Shown here one piece after another: positions 1 through 5,020 of a DNA stretch of 5,020 nucleotides (position 1 is the stretch's first letter; each line of letters starts with the position of its first letter). Source of the DNA: Chloroflexota bacterium (GTDB lineage: Bacteria > Chloroflexota > Limnocylindria > Limnocylindrales > CSP1-4). Where the stretch lies: assembly GCA_021802185.1 (NCBI GenBank), contig JAKAAV010000196.1:1-5020 (forward strand), in the 5' to 3' direction. The notes beneath the pieces are model-generated. The model saw only the letters and a program-made list of their open reading frames with translations, did not search any database and was not told the DNA's origin. The position numbers and the translations under genes are program-made.

Positions 1-1
1 G

Positions 2-685
2 CGCGTCGACGTCACGACGATACGACGTCGAGCAGCGGGCCTCCTCTGCTATCTCCTCACACGCAAGGGGCACTTGGCTGCCCGCGATCAGGTGCTGGAC
101 GCCCTGTGGCCAGAGACGGACCCCGCAGCCGCGCTGAACTCTCTGAATCAGACGCTGTACTTCCTTCGCCGCGAGATCGAGCCTGGTTACGACGATGACC
201 TTTCGGCGCAGTACGTCCATTTCGAGTCTGACGTGGTTTGGCTTGATCAGGAGCTCGTCGAGGCAGAGAGCGTCCGGTGGCACGACCGAGCGAGCGCGGT
301 CCTCTCCCGACTCGAGGATCTGAACGTCGCCATCGAGGCACTGAAGCTCTATCGAGGCCGGTTTGCAACCGAGTTCGAGTACGAGGAGTGGGCGGCGAGC
401 TGGCGGGAGTTGCTGCACGGGCAGTACTTGCACCTCGCGGAGACAGTCGTGGGGCTCCTCATCCAGGCGAATCGGCTAGTCGAGGCCGCTGATGTCGCGG
501 TCGCCGTCCTTCGAGTCGATTCGGATGCCGACTACCTGGAGCGAGAGTTGATCTGGCTGTACGGGGCGCTTGGCGCGAGGTCCGCTGCAGCCGAGCAGTA
601 CGCGCATTACGCGGTCACTCAAAGGACGGCGTTGGGGGTCGAGCCACCCTCGCTTGAGGAGATCGTCGGCGCGGCTAGGCAATGA
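2..685 (+). CDS. BTAD-domain transcriptional regulator, C-terminal part (5' end outside window)
   Basis: This is the C-terminal 227 residues of a SARP/AfsR-like transcriptional regulator. The frame is open from the left edge of the window, so the TTG at 74 is not a credible start: the winged-helix fold already begins upstream of it (RRRAAGLLCYLL at residues 8-19). Residues 1 to about 90 match the OmpR-type DNA-binding domain seen in BTAD proteins, with the signature VLDALWPETDP (31-41) and a recognition helix LNSLNQTLYFLRREIEP (45-61). Residues about 105-227 match the all-helical bacterial transcriptional activation domain, with LYRGRF (116-121), a Trp-rich helix and a TPR-like C-terminus ending in LGVEPP. 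Such proteins activate transcription of nearby genes. With the domain pair at the very C-terminus, a large protein with an N-terminal ATPase/TPR region is possible, but a short stand-alone regulator fits too. It ends 6 bases before the -35 of a candidate small-RNA promoter. About 24% of the codons I counted near the start end in A/T. Confidence 0.85.
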   Translation, partial: RVDVTTIRRRAAGLLCYLLTRKGHLAARDQVLDALWPETDPAAALNSLNQTLYFLRREIEPGYDDDLSAQYVHFESDVVWLDQELVEAESVRWHDRASAVLSRLEDLNVAIEALKLYRGRFATEFEYEEWAASWRELLHGQYLHLAETVVGLLIQANRLVEAADVAVAVLRVDSDADYLERELIWLYGALGARSAAAEQYAHYAVTQRTALGVEPPSLEEIVGAARQ

Positions 686-691
686 TGCGTA

Positions 692-721
692 TTGACCCTC
701 TTGAGCGCGGCCTCCTATAGT
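692..721 (+). promoter_or_regulatory. Sigma70-type promoter of candidate small RNA
   Basis: The -35 hexamer TTGACC (692-697) and the -10 hexamer TATAGT (716-721) each match consensus at five of six positions, with an 18-base spacer. They start 6 bases after the upstream stop codon, in non-coding DNA. The predicted start, about 7 bases downstream, falls at A728, immediately before a hairpin. No operator-like repeat is visible between the boxes. The call rests on the sequence match and on the terminator about 110 bases downstream. Confidence 0.6.
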
Positions 722-727
722 CCGGGC

Positions 728-866
728 ACCTCTTGGTACTTCGGTACTCCGAGGCAGATGTCAAGACGCTCGGAACGCGCTGAAGCCTCACCTGAATTGG
801 GCACTTTGGGTGAGTGCTGAGCGAGTAGTGCAACCGACCGACGGCAACGTCCGGTCGGTTTTCGTG
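728..866 (+). ncRNA. Candidate structured small RNA, about 135 nt, family not recognised
   Basis: Between a good promoter and an intrinsic terminator lies RNA that can fold along its whole length. Hairpin 1 (729-754) pairs CCTC with GAGG and GTAC with GTAC around a canonical C(UUCG)G tetraloop, with a two-by-two mismatch inside. A seven-pair stem joins 767-773 to 817-823 (one G-U) and encloses a ten-pair hairpin, 787-796 with 805-814 (two G-U), whose loop is TTGGGCAC. Hairpin 3 is the terminator, with a GCAA tetraloop. I do not recognise 6S RNA, SRP RNA, tmRNA, RNase P, a T-box or a common riboswitch. The unit ends about 290 bases before the HD-GYP start codon, so a trans-acting RNA fits better than a cis leader, though read-through attenuation is possible. 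Pairing was checked by eye only; expression and conservation are unknown. Confidence 0.5.
832..866 (+). terminator. Intrinsic terminator of the candidate small RNA
   Basis: AACCGACCG (832-840) pairs perfectly with CGGTCGGTT (852-860). The stem continues as ACG/CGT closed by a GCAA (GNRA) tetraloop, with a single bulged C at 851. The stem runs into TTTT (859-862) followed by a mixed T-rich stretch, so the T tract is short. It may also stop read-through from the upstream regulator gene. Confidence 0.65.
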
Positions 867-1144
867 TCTTCAGGACGCGAGGGCCGCCAACGAGCGTAGG
901 TGGCAGGCTATGGCAATCAAGTCCTGGTAGAGCAGCGATTAGGCGACTAGGTTCTCTCCACTGAGGCGATCCCGGATGCGAGGTCAGCTTGCGCTGCGAG
1001 CCGTTTCGCTCTTGACACTGCTCGCCATCATCATTGCTGGAGGCGCTGGCGTCCGTCCGTTTTGAGTGGCTCAACTCGGCGACGCTCAGCACCGTCCCAC
1101 TGGGCGTCCTCCTAGCGAAAGCCGCAGCAATTGTCTAGATCGCT
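867..1144. other. Intergenic stretch with no convincing gene
   Basis: These bases lie between the small-RNA terminator and the ribosome binding site of the HD-GYP gene. I see no tRNA, no CRISPR repeat and no transposon end. A perfect TTGACA sits at 1012-1017 but has no acceptable -10 box at 16-18 bases, so the promoter of the HD-GYP gene is not located. The only coding hint is a 29-codon hydrophobic ORF at 976-1065, listed separately. An antisense frame spans much of the stretch but has no protein-like features. Confidence 0.5.
976..1065 (+). CDS. Possible 29-residue hydrophobic small protein
   Basis: An ATG at 976 opens 29 codons. Residues 5-26 form one uninterrupted hydrophobic stretch (LALRAVSLLTLLAIIIAGGAG), resembling a single membrane helix or signal peptide after a short positively charged start. 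A GAGG (963-966) lies 9 bases upstream, a usable ribosome binding distance. The frame ends at TTT TGA (1060-1065). In the +1 frame, 24 further codons continue to TAG at 1136-1138 and include a second apolar run, so this may be the start of a frameshifted small membrane protein or a decayed gene. There is no recognised family, and an ORF of this length can arise by chance. Confidence 0.2.
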   Translation: MRGQLALRAVSLLTLLAIIIAGGAGVRPF

Positions 1145-1149
1145 GAAGG
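1145..1149 (+). promoter_or_regulatory. Ribosome binding site that decides the HD-GYP start
   Basis: GAAGG lies 8 bases before ATG 1158, which favours that start over TTG 1131. The TTG has only a weak purine run (AGCGAAAG) 10 or more bases upstream. GTG 1155 is also in frame, 5 bases from this site, and cannot be excluded. Confidence 0.5.
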
Positions 1150-1153
1150 TGCT

Positions 1154-1184
1154 AGTGATGGCCGTCGTTACGACGGCCATCATT
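1154..1184 (+). repeat. Inverted repeat (hairpin) across the HD-GYP start codon
   Basis: GATGGCCGTCG (1157-1167) and CGACGGCCATC (1171-1181) are perfect 11-base inverted arms separated by TTA. Three more pairs extend outward (T1156-A1182, a G-U at 1155/1183, A1154-T1184), giving a 14-pair stem. The ATG at 1158-1160 is inside the 5' arm. In mRNA this would bury the start codon while leaving GAAGG exposed; as DNA it is a candidate operator. There is no T tract, so it is not a terminator. Confidence 0.7.
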
Positions 1185-2483
1185 GTTGTGTTCTCCGCGT
1201 TGATCCTTTGGCCTCTGCCGTCCTCAGTGCGGGGCTGGATGGGGGTCGGCTACTGGACCGCTCTGGCGCTGCTCGCGCAGGCATTCCCCGTCCGGATGCC
1301 GAGGGGTGCTGTCGTCAGCGTCGTCACAGGGCCGATACTCGCCGCTTGTGCAGTGGGCGGTCCGGCGGCGGCTGCCGTCGTCGCCACCATTGGCACGACT
1401 GAGTGGCGCGAGATCCGTGGGCGGATCCCTTGGTACGGCACCCTCTACAACCACGCCGAGATCGCGATCCCCGCTGTTGTCGCGGCTTTGGTCTTCCAGG
1501 CGGTGAACGGGGCGCGATTCGACGCCACGCCGCGATCACTAGTGGCCGTGGGTGTAGCAGGACTCGTGTTCTTTGTCTTCAACGCAGGGTTGGCCTCGGC
1601 GGTTGTCATCCTCAGAGACAGGGTCGCCCCCACGGCGGTGCTCACTGGCGACCTGCGTCTGGTCGCCGGAAACCTCCTCGGGATGACGCCGCTGGCGTGG
1701 CTCATCGCGGTCGTCTGGTCGATCGAGTGGTGGGGCGTCGTCCTGTTCGCGTTGCCGTTGTACTCGACGCGGGCCGCGTACCAGGCGACCGTCCAGCTCC
1801 GCGACATGTTCACCCAGACCGTCCGGGCCCTGGCCTCGGCCATCGACAAGCGGGACCCGTTCACGGCGCACCACTCGGAAAACGTCCAGGCCATCGCCGT
1901 CGAGATCGGACGCGTGATGCGCTGCAGTGAGGCGGAGCTGGAGGCGCTGGAGTGGGGCGGTCTCCTGCACGACATCGGGAAGATCGGCGTCCGCGACGAC
2001 GTGCTGCTGAAGCAGGACAAGCTCACCCGCGACGAGCGGATCAAGATGAACCTGCACCCGGTGCTGGGTTACGACATCATCAAGCCGGTCGAGCGCCTCC
2101 AGCCCGAGCTGCCGATCATCCTTCACCACCACGAGTGGTACAACGGGTCGGGATACCCGGATCACCTCGTCGGCGAGGCGATCCCGAAGCTCGCCCGGAT
2201 CCTCCACGTCGCCGACGCCTTCGAGGCGATGACCGCGATGCGGCCATACCGGATGCGGCCGCTCACGCCGGAGCAGGCGCTGGCCGAGCTGCGCAAGTAC
2301 GCGGGCATCCAGTTCGATCCGGACGTCCTCGAGGCGTTCACCCGCACCGACCGCATGGCCGGCGTGGCGGATCCCGGCAAACCATCAACAGAAGCCTCGC
2401 TCCCCCCGCTGGTCGCACGCCTTGCGGCAAGGGCTCGCGCCGCGGGACACGCGGGCGACCATTCGGCTGCCGATGCCCGCTGA
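1158..2483 (+). CDS. Membrane-bound HD-GYP domain protein, probable c-di-GMP phosphodiesterase
   Basis: This protein probably hydrolyses cyclic di-GMP at the inner face of the membrane under control of its N-terminal membrane sensor. From ATG 1158 it has 441 residues. Residues about 1-200 form five or six hydrophobic segments (roughly 1-20, 32-44, 52-79, 99-116, 127-153 and 172-200) of a type common in HD-GYP proteins; I cannot name the family. Residues about 210-395 are the catalytic domain: H239 in TAHHSENV, LLHDIGKIGV with H271, D272 and K275, H300 in NLHP, the HHH run at 323-325, NGSGYP with GYP at 332-334, and VADAFEAMT with D353. All usual metal ligands and the GYP triad are present, so it should be active. 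There is no GGDEF or EAL domain. The last 40 residues are Ala-rich and look disordered. A/T-ending codons fall from about a quarter to about 6% near base 1620, between the membrane and catalytic parts. TTG 1131 would add nine residues. Confidence 0.9.
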   Translation: MAVVTTAIIVVFSALILWPLPSSVRGWMGVGYWTALALLAQAFPVRMPRGAVVSVVTGPILAACAVGGPAAAAVVATIGTTEWREIRGRIPWYGTLYNHAEIAIPAVVAALVFQAVNGARFDATPRSLVAVGVAGLVFFVFNAGLASAVVILRDRVAPTAVLTGDLRLVAGNLLGMTPLAWLIAVVWSIEWWGVVLFALPLYSTRAAYQATVQLRDMFTQTVRALASAIDKRDPFTAHHSENVQAIAVEIGRVMRCSEAELEALEWGGLLHDIGKIGVRDDVLLKQDKLTRDERIKMNLHPVLGYDIIKPVERLQPELPIILHHHEWYNGSGYPDHLVGEAIPKLARILHVADAFEAMTAMRPYRMRPLTPEQALAELRKYAGIQFDPDVLEAFTRTDRMAGVADPGKPSTEASLPPLVARLAARARAAGHAGDHSAADAR

Positions 2484-2498
2484 CCGCACAGTGCGGTC
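2482..2498 (+). repeat. Perfect inverted repeat at the end of the HD-GYP gene
   Basis: GACCGCAC (2482-2489) and GTGCGGTC (2491-2498) are perfect 8-base arms around a single A, overlapping the TGA stop codon. As RNA it would make a seven-pair hairpin with a CAG loop. No T tract follows, so it is not a typical terminator. It could weakly stop or pause transcription, protect the 3' end, or bind a dimeric protein upstream of the next gene. Confidence 0.45.
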
Positions 2499-2537
2499 CG
2501 GCCGTGCGTCCCCGCGTCGCGGCGCCGGTGACAGAGC

Positions 2538-2564
2538 CGTCAGCGGGCGCTTCGACGTCAGCGG
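2538..2564 (+). repeat. Short direct repeat upstream of the transporter fusion gene
   Basis: CGTCAGCGG occurs at 2538-2546 and again at 2556-2564, an 18-base period, ending 10 bases before the GTG start. It may be a tandem regulator site. In DNA this GC-rich, a 9-base repeat can also be chance. Confidence 0.3.
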
Positions 2565-2568
2565 CACC

Positions 2569-2573
2569 TGAGG
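2569..2573 (+). promoter_or_regulatory. Closely spaced Shine-Dalgarno-like TGAGG before GTG 2575
   Basis: TGAGG is only one base from the GTG start, much closer than the usual 5-9 bases. An in-frame TGA overlaps it (2569-2571), so no earlier start exists. DUF5317 proteins begin at this point of the fold, which supports GTG 2575 despite the odd spacing. Initiation may be weak, coupled to the upstream gene, or leaderless. Confidence 0.3.
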
Positions 2574-2574
2574 C

Positions 2575-4911
2575 GTGATCGTCGCGGTCGTCATCGCGTT
2601 CGCGCTCGGCCTGCTGGCCGGTGGCCGGATCGAGAACCTGGGCCGGATCCAGCTTCGGTACGGTGCCTTTCTGTTCGGCGCGATCCTTCTCCGATACGGG
2701 ACGGAGGCCGCGATCCGCTATGGCATCTCTCCGGTGGCCGACTTCCGCCTCCCTATCTACGCGCTCACGTTCGCCAGCGTCGGCGCGATCCTGTACGCGA
2801 ACCGCGGCCAGCCCGGGCTGATCGTCGCCTCCGCCGGGGTCGTCGCGAACGGCCTGGCGATCGTCCTGAACGGCGGGTGGATGCCGGTGTGGCCGCCGGC
2901 GCTCCAGCTCGTCGGGATGACGTCGGCGGATCTCGCGGTCTCCTTCCACCGGCTGCTGCCGGCGGAGCTCGGCGGTGAGTTCCTGGTCCGCGGCGGCCCG
3001 TTCGGCGACCTCATCCCGATCCCCATCCCGATCCTGACGAACGTGATGAGCATCGGCGACGCGTTCATCGCCGCCGGGCTGGCCTGGTACGTCTTCGCGA
3101 CCCTGGTCGCACCCGAGCAGGAAACGGCGGCAGCGGAGGACGAGGCGCTCGGAGCGGAGATCGCGCCGTCGGGTGCCGAGCTGGCGGGTGGGCTTCCCCC
3201 GGTCCCCGCCGGATCCGGGTTCGCGTCGATGACGCGGGCTTCGGACGCGGGCTTCGGCCGCTCCGGAATGCCGCCGGGCGCGGACAGGACGAGCGTCTCG
3301 TGGCCTGGAGCCCGACCGGGAGACCTTCGCGAGCGGCAGTGGGGGGAGCTCCAGGCACGGTCCGCGGCGGCCGTCCTGTCGCGTCCCGTGCTCCTTGGCG
3401 GCCCCACGAGCGGCGTCGCGTTCCAGCCGGACGTGCTGCCGCGGCCTCTCGCGCCACTCGAGCCTGGGGAGACGCACAAGCCCGCCGGAACTCCCGCTTC
3501 GCCGGCCACGCCGGAACCCGCGATCGCGATGGCGGCGGCGTCGGCCGTTTCCACGGCGGCCGCGATCGTCGCGCCGGCGGTCGCCAAGCCTGCGCCGGCC
3601 TTCGGTGCGTCCGCCACGGGCCGCGTCCCGGCGCTGCCGCTCCCCGCGCGCCCGAGCCACGGGGTCCGCGCGCGCTTCGCGACGCACCCGTACGTCCGCC
3701 TCGCACTGGACGCCCGTTTCTCGGCGCTGTGGATCGGGCAGACGATCAGCCTCCTCGGTGACCGCCTGAACCAGATCGCGCTGGGCGTGCTCGTCCTGTC
3801 GATCACCGGATCCACGCTCGACGTCGGCCTGACGTTCCTGGCGGCGACGTTGCCGAACCTACTGTTCGGCCCATTTGCGGGCGCGTTCGTCGACCGGTGG
3901 GACCAGCGACGGGTGATGGTCGCGAGCGACCTCGCACGCGCGGGTCTTGTCCTGCTCATCCCGCTGGCCGCGGAGCACACCATCCTGCTCGTCTACCCGA
4001 TCGTGTTCGCCGTCACGACCGTCAGCATCTTCTTCCGTCCTGCCCGATCCGCCGTCATCCCGCGGATCGTCCGCGCCGAGGATCTGACGCCGGCGAACGC
4101 GGCCATGTACACGGCGGAGACGATCGGGGACCTGGCCGGCTATCCCCTCGCCGGCCTGTTCGTCGCGTTCCTCGGGAGCGCGCTGACTCTCGCCTTCTGG
4201 TTCGACGCCGCCTCGTACCTCGTGAGTGCCCTGCTGATCGCGTCGCTCACGATCCCGCCCGTCGTCCGCGCGGCCGGCCCCGCGGTGGCGGGCACGCTCG
4301 ACCGCTACCTGGGTGAGATCGGGGCGGCGTGGCGCTTCCTGCGGGCGGACGCGCCGCTCCTCCAGAACACGATCATCAGCGGGATCGCCCAGCTGGCCGC
4401 CGGCGCCACCGTCGCGCTGAGCGTCGTCTACGCACGCGACGTCCTCGACGGGACGGTCATCCCGTACCCCCAGAGCTACGCCGCGATCGATCTGTTGATC
4501 GGCGTCGGGAGCCTCGCCGGAGGCATCGCCATCGGCGCGGTCGGATCGCGCTGGCGAAAGGGACGCCTCGTCGTCGCCGGGTACATCGGACTGGGTGTCG
4601 CGACGATGCTCCTCGGCATGACGAGGAACGAGGTGGTCGCGCTCGCGCTGGCCGCCGGCGCCGGCGTCGCCAACATGGTCTTTCTCATCCCGACGCAGAC
4701 GCTCTTCGCCGAACGGACGCCGCAGGAGCTCATGGGCCGCGTGGTCGGGATCCGGTTCAGCATGGTGCTCGGCCCGCTCACGCTCGCCATGGCCGCGAGC
4801 GGCCTGCTCGCCCAGTTCGTCGGCGTCCCGGCCGTGTTCGTTTCGTTCGGGTTGGTCACCGCGCTCGCCGGGCTCGTCGGCCTGCTGCTGCCGGCAGTAA
4901 GGGACATCTGA
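2575..4911 (+). CDS. DUF5317 membrane domain fused to an MFS_3-type exporter
   Basis: One uninterrupted frame of 778 residues carries two membrane modules. Residues 1 to about 180 match DUF5317: an N-terminal helix, AGGRIENLGRIQLRY, further helices near 28-41, 58-75 and 79-99, the NGGWMPV motif (99-105), then GDLIPIPIPILTNVMSIGD (144-162) and a last helix to about 178. The role of DUF5317 is unknown. Residues about 180-365 are an Ala/Pro/Gly-rich, probably disordered linker. Residues about 370-778 are a complete 12-helix major facilitator resembling the MFS_3 group (EntS siderophore and Mef macrolide exporters). It has motif A after helix 2 (GAFVDRWDQRR, 436-446), FFRPARSAVIPRIV (486-499) before helix 5, and a second-half motif near GRVVGIRFSM (721-730). 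The likely role is proton-driven export of an unidentified small molecule. It follows the HD-GYP gene by 91 bases. Codon use is uniformly GC-ending, with no frameshift sign. The start is GTG; no convincing internal start lies just before the MFS part. Confidence 0.88.
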   Translation: MIVAVVIAFALGLLAGGRIENLGRIQLRYGAFLFGAILLRYGTEAAIRYGISPVADFRLPIYALTFASVGAILYANRGQPGLIVASAGVVANGLAIVLNGGWMPVWPPALQLVGMTSADLAVSFHRLLPAELGGEFLVRGGPFGDLIPIPIPILTNVMSIGDAFIAAGLAWYVFATLVAPEQETAAAEDEALGAEIAPSGAELAGGLPPVPAGSGFASMTRASDAGFGRSGMPPGADRTSVSWPGARPGDLRERQWGELQARSAAAVLSRPVLLGGPTSGVAFQPDVLPRPLAPLEPGETHKPAGTPASPATPEPAIAMAAASAVSTAAAIVAPAVAKPAPAFGASATGRVPALPLPARPSHGVRARFATHPYVRLALDARFSALWIGQTISLLGDRLNQIALGVLVLSITGSTLDVGLTFLAATLPNLLFGPFAGAFVDRWDQRRVMVASDLARAGLVLLIPLAAEHTILLVYPIVFAVTTVSIFFRPARSAVIPRIVRAEDLTPANAAMYTAETIGDLAGYPLAGLFVAFLGSALTLAFWFDAASYLVSALLIASLTIPPVVRAAGPAVAGTLDRYLGEIGAAWRFLRADAPLLQNTIISGIAQLAAGATVALSVVYARDVLDGTVIPYPQSYAAIDLLIGVGSLAGGIAIGAVGSRWRKGRLVVAGYIGLGVATMLLGMTRNEVVALALAAGAGVANMVFLIPTQTLFAERTPQELMGRVVGIRFSMVLGPLTLAMAASGLLAQFVGVPAVFVSFGLVTALAGLVGLLLPAVRDI

Positions 4912-4929
4912 CCGAGCCGCGCGGCCAAG

Positions 4930-4943
4930 GTGAAGGCCTTCAC
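4930..4943. repeat. Perfect 14-bp palindrome downstream of the transporter gene
   Basis: GTGAAGGCCTTCAC is its own reverse complement and lies 18 bases after the stop codon at 4909-4911. As RNA it makes only a five-pair stem with a GGCC loop and no T tract, so a terminator call is weak. It could be a protein-binding site for a gene beyond the window. The remaining bases to 5020 hold no gene I can support. Confidence 0.35.
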
Positions 4944-5020
4944 GCCATCAGGCAGCACGCCGCAGATGCCCAGCCCGTCACGTTGCTGACTCGGTCACCA
5001 CGCGCGCCGGGCGAGCGGCG

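Noticed and set aside
6..31. Inverted repeat TCGACGTC / GACGTCGA with a ten-base gap
   Set aside because: It lies inside the winged-helix coding region, where repeated GAC/GTC/CGA codons readily create such symmetry.
74..76. TTG as start of the BTAD gene
   Set aside because: The frame is open to the window edge and the winged-helix domain already begins upstream, so the gene starts outside the window.
1012..1017. Perfect -35 box TTGACA before the HD-GYP gene
   Set aside because: No -10-like hexamer lies 16-18 bases downstream; the candidates there are TTGCTG, TGCTGG and GCTGGA.
715..1092. 125-codon minus-strand ORF across the intergenic region
   Set aside because: Its product is Ser/Arg/Pro-rich with no domain or membrane pattern. 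It runs antisense to the promoter-RNA-terminator unit and is best explained by chance.
1131..1133. TTG as start of the HD-GYP gene
   Set aside because: It lacks a good ribosome site. ATG 1158 has GAAGG at 8 bases and starts directly with a hydrophobic helix. The TTG is not excluded.
1952..2578. Plus-strand ORF of 208 codons overlapping the HD-GYP catalytic domain
   Set aside because: It is an Arg/Pro/Gly-rich shadow of the catalytic frame, which has complete HD-GYP motifs.
2338..3687. Minus-strand 449-codon ORF
   Set aside because: It has extreme Arg/Gly/Asp content with no domain and lies antisense to the DUF5317-MFS gene. Long antisense frames are expected in DNA with such GC-biased third positions.
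2757..3983. Minus-strand 408-codon ORF
   Set aside because: It is an antisense shadow of the linker and early MFS region, low in complexity and without a recognisable fold.
4476..4958. Minus-strand ORF of 160 codons reaching past the transporter stop
   Set aside because: The first residues look mildly protein-like, but nearly all of it is antisense to conserved MFS helices and no stop or start supports a convergent gene.

Overview
The window is high-GC bacterial DNA, and every gene I can support lies on the + strand. A regulator with an OmpR-type winged helix plus BTAD domain, a membrane HD-GYP phosphodiesterase and a DUF5317 protein together suggest Actinomycetota (for example Thermoleophilia-like) or Chloroflexota. 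This placement is inference; no rRNA, tRNA or other marker is present to settle it.

Layout. (1) Bases 2-685: the 3' end of a BTAD-type transcriptional regulator, cut off by the left edge of the window. (2) Bases 686-1157: a gap of about 470 bases before the next gene. Its first half looks like a self-contained small-RNA unit. A sigma70-type promoter (692-721) starts just after the regulator's stop codon. It is followed by about 135 nt that fold into three or four hairpins, with UUCG and GNRA tetraloops, and by an intrinsic terminator (832-866). The second half holds only a weak 29-codon hydrophobic ORF. (3) Bases 1158-2483: an integral-membrane HD-GYP protein, a probable cyclic-di-GMP phosphodiesterase with all catalytic signatures intact. 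A near-perfect 14-bp hairpin covers its start codon. (4) Bases 2575-4911: a 778-residue fusion of a DUF5317 membrane domain, a long Ala/Pro-rich linker and a complete MFS_3-type drug/siderophore exporter domain. (5) Bases 4912-5020: 109 bases with a 14-bp palindrome and no gene I can support.

How the parts may fit together. The HD-GYP and DUF5317-MFS genes are co-directional and 91 bases apart, so they could be co-transcribed. That would place a c-di-GMP-degrading sensor beside a transporter. The regulator and the candidate small RNA form a separate upstream block. Codon choice changes inside the HD-GYP gene near base 1620. Upstream of it, including the regulator, about a quarter of codons end in A/T; the following catalytic part has only a few percent. 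This hints at a mosaic origin for that gene.

The most novel-looking items are the unassigned structured RNA at 728-866, the DUF5317-MFS fusion, and the start-codon hairpin of the HD-GYP gene.
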